Positions 33,257 to 40,569 of a stretch of DNA of 53,095 nt are shown piece after piece; the stretch's first letter is position 1; each line of letters opens with the position of its first letter. Position numbers and translations under genes: made by a program. The notes under the pieces were generated by a model that was not told where the DNA came from, ran no database searches, and saw only the letters and a program-made list of their open reading frames with translations. Source of the stretch: Elusimicrobiota bacterium (GTDB taxonomy: Bacteria > Elusimicrobiota > Elusimicrobia > UBA1565); NCBI GenBank assembly GCA_003450735.1, contig DMEZ01000034.1, positions 822 through 53,916 on the forward strand, given 5' to 3'.

Positions 33257-33280
33257 TTGCCATGCAACACACATTGCCAT
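33257..33280. repeat. Two direct TTGCCAT repeats upstream of the Cus promoter
   Basis: TTGCCAT occurs at 33257-33263 and again at 33274-33280, 17 bp from start to start, which is about 1.6 helical turns. The first copy is also part of an 11-bp palindrome, TTGC-CAT-GCAA (33257-33267). The pair lies just upstream of the -35 box, where an activator would bind. It could be a site for a metal-responsive regulator, but none is encoded nearby. Confidence 0.35.
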
Positions 33281-33300
33281 ATCCGCAGGGGCACAAAGAA

Positions 33301-33330
33301 GCCGGGCCCCCTGAGGACAGGGGGCCCGGC
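33301..33330 (-). terminator. Strong intrinsic terminator of the signalling cluster
   Basis: A perfect 12-bp GC-rich inverted repeat (GCCGGGCCCCCT with AGGGGGCCCGGC) around a 6-nt loop, with one extra A-T pair outside. On the minus strand it follows the LuxR-type regulator stop by about 20 nt and is followed by TTCTTTG, a U-rich tract. It separates the signalling cluster from the Cus operon. Confidence 0.85.
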
Positions 33331-33350
33331 TCGCTGCGCGGAGGGCGGGA

Positions 33351-34028
33351 TCAGCTCGCGGCGCTCTCTTCGGCCGAGATGATGCCCATCTCGATGCCCT
33401 TCACGACCGCTTCGGTGCGGTTGCTGACGTCGAGCTTCTGGAAGATGCTGTTGAGGTGGTTCTTGACCGTCTTCACGCTGCAGCCCAGGGAGGCGGCGAT
33501 CTCCTTGTTCGAGTTGCCGCGCCCAAGGAGGGCGAGCACCCGGATCTCGGTCTTGGTCAGGGCGACCAGGGTGGCTTCGGCGGTCGCGCTCGACATCTGG
33601 CGCAGGCCCTGGATGAGCTTGCCCATCACCGGCTGGGGGATCATCACGCCCTCGTTGGCGAAGGTCTTGAGCGCGTTGACGAGCTCGGAAGCGGGGAGCA
33701 TCTTGGACAGGTAGCCGTTGGCGCCGGCCTGGATGGACTCCATGACGTGGGCCTCGTCCTCGTAGGAGGAGAGGATGAGCACGTTCGTGTCCGGGCACTC
33801 CTTGCGGATCTGCCGGGTCGCGCTGACGCCGTCCATGTGCGGGAGCTTGATGTCCATGAGGATGACGTTCGGCTTGAGCTTCTTGGCCATGCGCACGGCC
33901 TCGGCGCCGTCCGCCGCCTCGCCGACGATCTCGATGGTCTTCTCGTTCTCAAGGAGGTCCTTGATGCCCTCGCGGAAGAGGGTCTGGTCGTCCGCGATGA
34001 GGACCGTCAGTTTCTTCTTGCCTGCCAT
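33351..34028 (-). CDS. NarL/LuxR-type response regulator
   Basis: A 225-aa two-component regulator. The receiver domain (residues 7-125) has the acidic pair in IADDQ, the phosphorylated Asp59 in ILMDIKLP, the conserved Ser in ILSSYE and Lys in LSKMLPA. A linker leads to a LuxR-type HTH (~158-215) with LTKTEIRVLALLGRG, NKEIAASLGCSVKTVKNHL. It is the last gene of the signalling cluster, with its own extended -10 promoter at 34056-34051 and an AAGGGAGG Shine-Dalgarno, so it can be expressed separately. The likely partners are the two kinases upstream. Target genes are not visible. Confidence 0.94.
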   Translation of the reverse strand: MAGKKKLTVLIADDQTLFREGIKDLLENEKTIEIVGEAADGAEAVRMAKKLKPNVILMDIKLPHMDGVSATRQIRKECPDTNVLILSSYEDEAHVMESIQAGANGYLSKMLPASELVNALKTFANEGVMIPQPVMGKLIQGLRQMSSATAEATLVALTKTEIRVLALLGRGNSNKEIAASLGCSVKTVKNHLNSIFQKLDVSNRTEAVVKGIEMGIISAEESAAS

Positions 34029-34050
34029 GATGCCTCCCTTGGGACGGTTT

Positions 34051-34059
34051 ACTGTATCA
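34051..34059 (-). promoter_or_regulatory. Extended -10 promoter of the NarL-type regulator
   Basis: TGA-TACAGT (box at 34056-34051) followed by about 22 nt to the ATG at 34028, with AAGGGAGG at 34040-34033. This is a normal leader with a ribosome-binding site, a useful contrast with the leaderless candidates elsewhere in the window. Confidence 0.5.
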
Positions 34060-34082
34060 AAATTCCGGCGCGCGGCTCTATC

Positions 34083-35213
34083 CTACTTCTTCCCGTCGGC
34101 CTTGGCCTTCATCACCGGCACGGTGAAGATGAAGGTCGCCCCCTTGCCCAGCCCCTCCGACTCCACCCAGATGCGCCCGCCGTGGCTCTGGAGGATCTCC
34201 TTGGAGATGGAGAGCCCCAGGCCCAGGCGGCCCTGGTTGCCGGAGCCGGACTGGTAGAAGCTCTCGAAGATCTTCTGGAGCTCCGCGGGCGCGATGCCCT
34301 CGCCCGTGTCCTTGACCGCGAACTGCACTTCCTCGCCCTTGGCCTCCACGAGCACCATCACCGAGCCGCCCTTCGGCGTGTGGCGCAGGGCGTTCTCGAG
34401 CAGGTTCGCGAGCACCTGGCCCAGGCGGCGCTTGTCGGCCTCGATGGAGGGCAGGACGGGGGCGACCTTCGAATCCAGCCCGATGCCCCTCTGCTGGGCC
34501 TTGGCCTGCGGCCCCCCGAGGATGTCCTCGACCAGCTTGGCCGGCGCGAGGGGCGTCTTCTCCAGATGGAACTTTCCCCGCTCGATGGAGGCCCAGTCCA
34601 CGAGGTCCTCGATGAGGCGGGAGAGCTGGCCGATGCTGTTGGTGATGTAGGTGAGCCGCTTCTTCTGCTCGATGTCGGGCTTGAGGCTCTGGGAGAGCAT
34701 CTCGAAGGAGACCTGGAGGGTCATCAGCGAGTTCGAGAGGTCGTGCGACGCCATCGAGAGGAACTTGGACTTCATGTTGGACAGGTAGAGGAGCTGCTCG
34801 TTGGCCCGGCGGAGGTCCTCGAGGAGCCTCTTGTTGTCCTGCTGCAGGCGCAGCTTCTCGACCGCCTTCGCGATATCCCGCTTGAGATGGTCGAAGTCCA
34901 CCGGCTTGACGAGGAAGCTGTACACCGACTCCGCGATGGCCTTGAGCGCCGTGTCGAGCGAGGCGTGGGCCGTCAGCATCAGGATCTGGCTGTCCGTGTT
35001 CACCCGCCGGATCTGCCGGATCACCTCGATGCCGGTGGAGTCGGGCAGGTTGTAGTCCATCAGGATCACGTCGTAGAAGTTCGTGACGACCGCCTTCATG
35101 GCCTCCGCGCCGCAGCCGGCCTCGTCCACCTTGTAGTCCTCGAGCTCGAGGTTGTCCCGCACGCTCTCGCGCAGGTGGGCGTCGTCGTCGACGATCAGGA
35201 TCCTTGCGCTCAT
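34083..35213 (-). CDS. Receiver-histidine kinase hybrid (soluble)
   Basis: A 376-aa protein with the reverse of the usual hybrid order. The N-terminal receiver (1-120) has an acidic triad in IVDDDAH and phosphoacceptor Asp53 (LMDYNLP). A short coiled coil (~122-145) follows, then a HisKA-like domain with His157 in SMASHDLSNSL, and a HATPase (~255-370) with NLLENALRHTP, DTGEGI and GLGLSIS. It has no membrane segment. This layout suggests a phosphorelay intermediate that receives phosphate and passes it on, probably linking the membrane kinase upstream to the separate regulators. The start overlaps the stop of the dCache kinase by 4 nt (ATGA). Confidence 0.92.
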   Translation of the reverse strand: MSARILIVDDDAHLRESVRDNLELEDYKVDEAGCGAEAMKAVVTNFYDVILMDYNLPDSTGIEVIRQIRRVNTDSQILMLTAHASLDTALKAIAESVYSFLVKPVDFDHLKRDIAKAVEKLRLQQDNKRLLEDLRRANEQLLYLSNMKSKFLSMASHDLSNSLMTLQVSFEMLSQSLKPDIEQKKRLTYITNSIGQLSRLIEDLVDWASIERGKFHLEKTPLAPAKLVEDILGGPQAKAQQRGIGLDSKVAPVLPSIEADKRRLGQVLANLLENALRHTPKGGSVMVLVEAKGEEVQFAVKDTGEGIAPAELQKIFESFYQSGSGNQGRLGLGLSISKEILQSHGGRIWVESEGLGKGATFIFTVPVMKAKADGKK

Positions 35214-37219
35214 GTGGTGGGCCGTATCTGGGTCTGGGGGATCACGCGGGCCTCCGCGGAGGGGTCGGACGGAGCCCCGGGCGCCTGGGGCTGATAAGGA
35301 TTCGCCTGAGCCTGCGCCTGGGAGGCGGCCGGCACGCCCGCTTTGTTGGCCAGGGGCAGGTAGATCTTGAAGGTGGTGCCCTTGCCGACGGTGCTCTCGA
35401 CGTCCACCTTGCCCTGGTGCCGGTCGATGGCCTTGCGCACGACGGCGAGGCCGAGGCCGGTGCCGCGGGCCTTGGTGGTGAAGAACGGGGCGAAGATCTT
35501 CTCGAGGATGTCGGGCGGGATGCCGGAGCCCGAGTCGGCCACGTCGATGCGGACCCAGTTCGCGTCCACGAGCTCGGTCGTGAGGGTGATCCGGCCGCCG
35601 GTGGGCATGACCTCGATGCCGTTGCCGACGAGGTTGCGCACCGCCTGGCGGAACTCGTCCTGGTCGATGCTGACGATGGCGTCGCGCGGGTCGAAGTTCT
35701 TGACCACCTCGATGTGGGAGGGGAAGGGGTAGACCGAGCACAGCTCGTCGAGGAAATGGTTGAGGGAGACGATCTCGCACTTGAGGTCGCGGCTGCGGGA
35801 GTAGGTCAGGATCTCGCTGATGATGCCGTTGGCCTGCTTGATCTCGGACTCGATGATCGAGATGTGCTTCTCGACCTTCGGGTCCATCTGGCCGGCCTTG
35901 CCGAGCTTGGTCTTGATGAAGAAGGTGGAGTTGTTGATGACCGCGAGCGGGTTGCGGATCTCGTGGCCGACCACCGAGGCCATCTGGCCGATGGCGGCGA
36001 GCCGCTCCTTCTTGACGAGCTCGTCCTGGGCGGCCTTGAGCTCGCGGGTGCGGGCGTCCACGCGCTTCTCCAGGAACTTGGTGAACTTCTCGAGCTCCTC
36101 CTTGGCGCGCACGAGCTCGCCCGTCTTCTCCTTGAGCGACTCGCTCATCTGCACGAAGCTCTGGGCGAGGTCTCCGATCTCGTCGTTGGTGGTCATCATC
36201 TCGGGCAGGTCTTCGAACTGCCCGGCCTTCAGGCGGTCGGCGGCCTGCTTGAGCGCCCGGATGGGCTGGGTGATGTGGCCGGCGACCGCGAGCGAGAGCA
36301 GGATGGTCACGCCGATCACCCAGAAGATGACCCGGTAGATCTGGCTGCGCATCTCGTGGGCGGCCAGGTAGGCGGTCTCGATGGGCTGCTGGATGTAGAC
36401 CACCCAGCCGATATCCTTGACCGTCGCGTAGGCCCCCAGCACCGTCGTCCCGTCCTTGAGGTCGATCTTGCCGCCGCCCTTCTCGGCGACCTGGGTCGTG
36501 ATGACGTCCAGGACCTCCTTGGGGATGCGGGCGTTCTTGCGGTAGACCTCCTCCGGGTTCGAGTGCGCCACGAGGAAGCCGTCCACGGCCACGACGGAGG
36601 CGATGGTGCGGCTCTTCTCGGGGTACTGCTGGCGGAGCATCTGCGAGAGGCCGTTCAGGCTGACCAGCCCCATCAGCACGCCCTTGCGGGGCGAGATGGC
36701 CGTCTGCGTCGGGTCGAGGACGGAGACGCCGATGGTGAGGATCGGATAGAGATCCTGGAACCGGGTCAAGGACCCCGTGTACTCGCCGTTCTGCAGAGCC
36801 AGCCGGAAGGCGTCGCTGTCGCCGAAGTTGCGCATCTCCGGGGTGGGCCCGAGGAAGCGGCCCATGCGCAAGGTCTCCTTGCCGCCCAGGTCGGCGACGG
36901 AGAGCTCCAAGAACGCCGGGTGCTGCTGCATGACCCGGTTGAGGTGCCTCTGCTGCTGGATGGGGTCCATGGCCGAGAAGCCCTCGAGCCGGGAGGCCAC
37001 GGCCAGCACGTTCTTGTAGGTCGAGATGTAGCCGAAGACGGTCTCGGCGAAGCCGACGGCCTGGGACTGCTGGTTGCGCAGGGACTCTTCCTTGAGGACG
37101 TTCTGGGAGATGGCGACGAGCTGCCACCCCACCACCGCGATGGGCGCGATGGAGATCATCAAGAACCAGAAGAGGAACTTATAGGCGAGCCGTCCCCGCC
37201 GGATCGTCTCCGAGGCCAT
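35210..37219 (-). CDS. Membrane sensor histidine kinase with dCache-type periplasmic domain
   Basis: A 669-aa kinase. TM1 is near residues 13-38, a double-Cache-like extracytoplasmic domain spans ~40-290 (with FLVAHSNPEEVY and TVKDIGWVVYIQQP), TM2 is ~295-316 and a HAMP domain covers ~317-365. A coiled coil leads to HisKA with His419 in VVGHEIRNPLAV and a HATPase with NLVGNGIEVMPTGG, DSGSGIPPDI and GTGLGLAVVRKA. The C-terminal ~45 residues are a Gln/Ala/Pro-rich tail, which is not part of the kinase. dCache domains bind small ligands such as amino acids or organic acids. It is 20 nt downstream of the single-domain regulator. Confidence 0.93.
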   Translation of the reverse strand: MASETIRRGRLAYKFLFWFLMISIAPIAVVGWQLVAISQNVLKEESLRNQQSQAVGFAETVFGYISTYKNVLAVASRLEGFSAMDPIQQQRHLNRVMQQHPAFLELSVADLGGKETLRMGRFLGPTPEMRNFGDSDAFRLALQNGEYTGSLTRFQDLYPILTIGVSVLDPTQTAISPRKGVLMGLVSLNGLSQMLRQQYPEKSRTIASVVAVDGFLVAHSNPEEVYRKNARIPKEVLDVITTQVAEKGGGKIDLKDGTTVLGAYATVKDIGWVVYIQQPIETAYLAAHEMRSQIYRVIFWVIGVTILLSLAVAGHITQPIRALKQAADRLKAGQFEDLPEMMTTNDEIGDLAQSFVQMSESLKEKTGELVRAKEELEKFTKFLEKRVDARTRELKAAQDELVKKERLAAIGQMASVVGHEIRNPLAVINNSTFFIKTKLGKAGQMDPKVEKHISIIESEIKQANGIISEILTYSRSRDLKCEIVSLNHFLDELCSVYPFPSHIEVVKNFDPRDAIVSIDQDEFRQAVRNLVGNGIEVMPTGGRITLTTELVDANWVRIDVADSGSGIPPDILEKIFAPFFTTKARGTGLGLAVVRKAIDRHQGKVDVESTVGKGTTFKIYLPLANKAGVPAASQAQAQANPYQPQAPGAPSDPSAEARVIPQTQIRPTT

Positions 37220-37239
37220 GGCCCCTCAGCGCCCCCCGT

Positions 37240-37629
37240 TCAGCCCGCGCGCCCCCGGGAAAGGAGCTGCTGGATGCGGATGGACAGTTCCTGCAGGTCG
37301 AAGGGCTTGGTGATGTACTCATCCGCCCCGAGCTGGAAGCCCTGGGTCTTCTCCTCGGCCGAAAGGAAGCGGCCGGTCATCATGATCAGGATGACCTCGC
37401 GGGAGTGCTTGCGCAGGGTCTGCAGGATCTGGAATCCGCTCGAGTCCGGGAGCTGGATGTCCATGATGACGACCTTCGGATTGTGCTTCAGGGCCGCCGC
37501 GATGCCGTCCTTCGCGGTCGGGGCCTGGACGCATTCGTAGCCCTCCATCTCGAGGACCTCGGCCAGGCTCTCGCTCAGGTGGACGTCATCGTCGATGATC
37601 AGCAGCTTCGTCCCGGTAGTTCCGCTCAT
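37240..37629 (-). CDS. Single-domain response regulator (CheY-like)
   Basis: A 129-aa stand-alone receiver with no output domain. Acidic residues are in LLIIDDDVH, the phosphorylated Asp57 in VIMDIQLP, conserved Thr in MMTGRF and Lys in ITKPFDL. Such proteins relay phosphate or bind a target protein directly. It starts 1 nt after the stop of the OmpR-like gene and is followed by the dCache kinase, so the three are co-transcribed. Confidence 0.93.
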   Translation of the reverse strand: MSGTTGTKLLIIDDDVHLSESLAEVLEMEGYECVQAPTAKDGIAAALKHNPKVVIMDIQLPDSSGFQILQTLRKHSREVILIMMTGRFLSAEEKTQGFQLGADEYITKPFDLQELSIRIQQLLSRGRAG

Positions 37630-37630
37630 G

Positions 37631-38449
37631 TCAGACCTCCGACCCCGGAGGGATCAGCTTGTAGCCTACACACGGCACCGTCGTGATGAACTTCGCCGCC
37701 TTGCACAGCTTCTCCCGCAGACGCCGCACGTGGACGTCCACGGTCCTCGGCGAGCCGAAGTAGTTGTACCCCCAGACGCGCTCGATGAGGTAGGGCCGGC
37801 TGAGGACGCGGTTCGGAGAGCTGAGGAAGACGTAGAGCAGGTCGAGCTCCTTCGAGGTCAGCGGCACGTTCTTGCCCGCGACCTTCAGGGTGTAGCTCGT
37901 CAGGTTCAGCTCGATGGGCCCCATGCGGATGATCTCCTCCTGGGGCTTGGTCATGACGCGGGTGAGCACCGCCTTGATCCGGGCGACGCACTCCGCGACG
38001 TCCTGGTCGAGCGAGAGGCACTCGTCGGCGCCGGCCTGGAAGAACGCCAGGCGGGCCGAGGTCTTCGCGGCGCTGGCGCCGCCGAGGGAGGGGCTCTGGA
38101 AGCCCGCGGGCAGACGGCCCTGGCCGGTCCCCGCCCCGAAGGCCGGGACGCGCCGCACGATGACCGGGTCCGAGACCGCCTGCGGCGGAGGGGCCGGGTC
38201 GACGAGGGCCACGATCGGGAGCTGCCGGGTCTGGCTGCGGGAGCGCAGGAGCTTGACGAGGTTGAGGCCGTCCTCGTCCGCCAGCGTCTGGCTGACGATG
38301 AGGAGGTCGCAGCCCCGCTGGGAGAGCAGGCCGTGGACCTCCTTGGCCCGCTGGACGACCGTCAGCACGAACCCGTTCCGGCTGAGGGTCTCGAGGAGCA
38401 CCCCGGCCCGGTTCGGGTCGCGTGCCGCGCAGAGGATGTTGATCCTCAT
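37631..38449 (-). CDS. OmpR-type transcription factor with degenerate receiver domain
   Basis: A 272-aa protein. The C-terminal winged helix (~172-268) is typical OmpR/PhoB: LTSKELDLLYVFLSSPNRVLSR, RVWGYNYFGSPRTVDVHVRRLR. The N-terminal receiver-like domain lacks the acidic pocket (MRINILCAARDPN). At the phosphoacceptor position it reads LLIVSQTLAD, with Ser instead of Asp. A Gly/Ala/Pro-rich insertion of ~40 residues (~85-130) interrupts the fold. It therefore cannot be phosphorylated in the usual way and is probably controlled by protein contact or level. It overlaps the DUF3566-like gene by 4 nt. Confidence 0.88.
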   Translation of the reverse strand: MRINILCAARDPNRAGVLLETLSRNGFVLTVVQRAKEVHGLLSQRGCDLLIVSQTLADEDGLNLVKLLRSRSQTRQLPIVALVDPAPPPQAVSDPVIVRRVPAFGAGTGQGRLPAGFQSPSLGGASAAKTSARLAFFQAGADECLSLDQDVAECVARIKAVLTRVMTKPQEEIIRMGPIELNLTSYTLKVAGKNVPLTSKELDLLYVFLSSPNRVLSRPYLIERVWGYNYFGSPRTVDVHVRRLREKLCKAAKFITTVPCVGYKLIPPGSEV

Positions 38450-38898
38450 TCGCCTTCGGTTTCCGCCTGGCCGGTCGGCTCGATCTCGAGCAGGAGCCCT
38501 CCGAGGCTGCCGGCGAAGAAGTTGTAGAGCGCCGCCACGACGAGGATGAGGGCGTCCATCAGCACCATGTAGAGCACGGTGAACATGAGCGCGGAGACCA
38601 TCCTCATCCCCATGGACATGTCGACGGTGTTGACGTTGGGCATCAGGACGAAGGTGATGAGTCCGCCCAAGAAGCCCAGGCAGCCGAGGATGGCCGACAC
38701 CGCGGGCTTGGTCGCCAGCAGGACGCCCGCCGCCATCATCAGGGCCCCGATCCCCATGATCACCAAGTACGCGCGCGAATAGTCCACGACCCAGCGCGTG
38801 TAGCCGAACATGGCGGCTAAGGCCCCGATGACCGCGACCGTCAGGACGACCGGGCTGGCCTTCCAGAACGGATCGATGCGGCGGACGTGGTAACCCAT
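38446..38898 (-). CDS. Small four-helix membrane protein (DUF3566-like C-terminus)
   Basis: A 150-aa protein with an RIDPFWKASPVVLTV start and four membrane helices (~14-32, 42-60, 65-88, 103-130). The last helix and the short hydrophilic tail (ALYNFFAGSLGGLLLEIE) resemble DUF3566 proteins. Function unknown. It is the first gene of the signalling cluster, overlapping the pseudo-receiver factor by 4 nt (ATGA), so it could be the membrane partner that controls that factor. This is inference. Confidence 0.75.
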   Translation of the reverse strand: MGYHVRRIDPFWKASPVVLTVAVIGALAAMFGYTRWVVDYSRAYLVIMGIGALMMAAGVLLATKPAVSAILGCLGFLGGLITFVLMPNVNTVDMSMGMRMVSALMFTVLYMVLMDALILVVAALYNFFAGSLGGLLLEIEPTGQAETEGE

Positions 38899-38975
38899 GA
38901 CCCCCCCAAAAACGCGAATTATGCGCCCAGCACTTGGATTTTTAGCAGTTAAATCGTCTTGACCGCAAGGGGCTC
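38899..38975 (-). promoter_or_regulatory. AT-rich promoter-like region before the signalling cluster
   Basis: A 77-bp gap with unusually AT-rich DNA on the minus strand (GATTTAACTGCTAAAAATCC, and GCATAATTCGCG). Possible -10 boxes are CATAAT and TAAAAA, with TTGCGG as a distant -35. No single arrangement is convincing, but the region likely holds the promoter that separates this cluster from the Tad operon. Confidence 0.4.
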
Positions 38976-40106
38976 TCAGACCAGGGGGCCGGCGGCGGCT
39001 TTCTTCGGCTCGAAAAGGATGAGGGTGCGCCGCAGTTCCCCCTCCTCCTCAAGGTGGACCGCACGCACGTGGCAGGGCTCCTGCCGGAACATCGTGTCGG
39101 TCTCGACGACCTGGTTCGGGCGGTCGAGCGCCACGCCCACGAGCCTCAGCACGTCCTGCTGCTGGCTGTCGATGACGTCGAGGAGGTGCAGGCGCGCGTT
39201 GGGGTCGTTGGTGGCCGCGATGGGGAAGTTCGTGTAGAGGACGGAATTGTCCTCGTCCACCACGATGGCGCGGTGGGTCTTCGCGACGATGGTCGTCAGG
39301 ATCGACTGCCACCAGCGCTGTTCGGCCACGCCGCGCTGCTTCTCCTTGACCATGGTGTTGGCCCGGTCGGCCTTGACCTTCTGGAGGAAGACGCCGACCA
39401 CGCCCGCCACCTCGCCGATCTCGTCCTTGCGGGTCGGGAACTTGAGGTCGAGGTTCTTGAAGGAGATGGCCTCGATGGCGTCGCGCAGGTGCAGCAGCGG
39501 GTTGATGACGAAATGGTGGAGGAAGAAGTAGAGCGGGATGCCCAGCAGGAACAGGACCCCGATGGCTCCCAGGACGTACTTGCGCATGGCCTGGGCGATG
39601 ACCTCCTGCACGCCCTCCCGGGAGACCTGCATGTCCACGATGCCGACGACCTCGCCCCGGACCGCCAGGGGGATGGCGATCTCGTAGAGCTGCTGGCTGG
39701 ACACGGCCCGGACCTTCGGGGTCTTCGTGAGGTAGGCCTGCTCGACCGCGTCGGTGGGCAGGGGGATGCTCTTCGTGAACTCGTCGAAGGACTTGCCGAT
39801 GAAGCCCGCGTCCTTGAACCAGCGGATCTCGCCGTAGCGGTTGAAGTACACGAGCGCCGCCACCCGCTCGTCCTTGGCGAGCCCCTCGCTGACGATCTGG
39901 TACTCGTCCATCGTGATGGCGCTCTGGCGGGAGCTCAGGCCCCGGATGAGCTGGTAGGCCTGGGCCTTGACCAGGTCGATGGCCTCCTGCTTGAGCTTCT
40001 CGTCGAACGTCCACTTGAACAGGTTGTAGTAGAAGATGCCGCCGAGGAACATCACGTACACCCCGATGGTCAGGTACCACAGGAACCACTTGGTCGCCAG
40101 TCTCAT
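38976..40106 (-). CDS. Membrane sensor with HAMP and PAS domains but no output domain
   Basis: A 376-aa protein. TM1 is ~6-30, an extracytoplasmic domain follows to ~185, TM2 is ~192-212, HAMP ~213-262 (DAIEAISFKNLDLKFPTRKDEI), a coiled coil, and a PAS-like domain ~285-365 (RAIVVDEDNSVLYTN). It ends without a kinase, cyclase or methyl-accepting domain. It may regulate a partner by contact, for example the kinases in the next cluster. It sits 4 nt after the small TPR-like gene, so it is the last gene of the Tad operon. A frameshift hiding a kinase was checked by eye: its stop is followed only by the promoter-like gap. Confidence 0.85.
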   Translation of the reverse strand: MRLATKWFLWYLTIGVYVMFLGGIFYYNLFKWTFDEKLKQEAIDLVKAQAYQLIRGLSSRQSAITMDEYQIVSEGLAKDERVAALVYFNRYGEIRWFKDAGFIGKSFDEFTKSIPLPTDAVEQAYLTKTPKVRAVSSQQLYEIAIPLAVRGEVVGIVDMQVSREGVQEVIAQAMRKYVLGAIGVLFLLGIPLYFFLHHFVINPLLHLRDAIEAISFKNLDLKFPTRKDEIGEVAGVVGVFLQKVKADRANTMVKEKQRGVAEQRWWQSILTTIVAKTHRAIVVDEDNSVLYTNFPIAATNDPNARLHLLDVIDSQQQDVLRLVGVALDRPNQVVETDTMFRQEPCHVRAVHLEEEGELRRTLILFEPKKAAAGPLV

Positions 40107-40110
40107 AAGC

Positions 40111-40569
40111 CTACCGCCCGCCGTACGTCTTTTCGATGCGCTGCAGCCCCGCCGCGCAGTCCTGGTTGGAAGAGGCGCAGAGCTCCCACTCGCCTTGGGC
40201 CTTCCGGTAGTCGCCGCGCTGGAAGGCCTGCAGCCCCGCGTTCCAGTGCTGCGCCGCCGTCCTCTTCGCCTCGTCCTCCGACGCGGGCGGTGCGGCCTCC
40301 TCCCGCGCGGCCGGAGCGGGCTGAGCAGGCGGCTCCTTCTCCGCCTGCTCCGAGCGGACGGCGGCCGACTCGAGGCGCTGATTGGCGGAGTTCTCGAGGG
40401 TCTCGTGGCCCATGCGCAGCCCGAACCAGAGGGCGGCCGCCGAGAGGAGGGCGAAGACGGCGGTCCCGATCCAGAGGCCTTTGGGGAGCGAGCCTCGCTC
40501 GTCCTTGGGGGCGGGAGCCCCCCCGTAGGGCCGGCGCAGAGCGTCCATCGGGTCCGGGGCGCCGGTCAT
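40111..40569 (-). CDS. Small membrane-anchored TPR-like protein, paralogue of upstream gene
   Basis: A 152-aa protein starting at ATG 40569 (ATGA overlap with the upstream gene). Residues ~30-50 are a membrane helix (GLWIGTAVFALLSAAALWFG). A charged, Pro/Ala/Glu-rich linker leads to a C-terminal ~45-aa TPR-like unit (HWNAGLQAFQRGDY, GEWELC, CAAGLQRIEKTYGG). This unit closely matches the end of the previous protein, so the two probably arose by tandem duplication of the C-terminal module. Likely role: scaffold or adaptor in the Tad apparatus, similar to TadD-like lipoproteins. That is inference. Confidence 0.8.
   Translation of the reverse strand: MTGAPDPMDALRRPYGGAPAPKDERGSLPKGLWIGTAVFALLSAAALWFGLRMGHETLENSANQRLESAAVRSEQAEKEPPAQPAPAAREEAAPPASEDEAKRTAAQHWNAGLQAFQRGDYRKAQGEWELCASSNQDCAAGLQRIEKTYGGR

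Noticed and set aside
34083..37127. A 1014-aa frame joining the receiver-kinase with an upstream extension
   Set aside because: The upstream part is an out-of-frame shadow of the dCache kinase. The real start is the ATG at 35213, overlapping the kinase stop.
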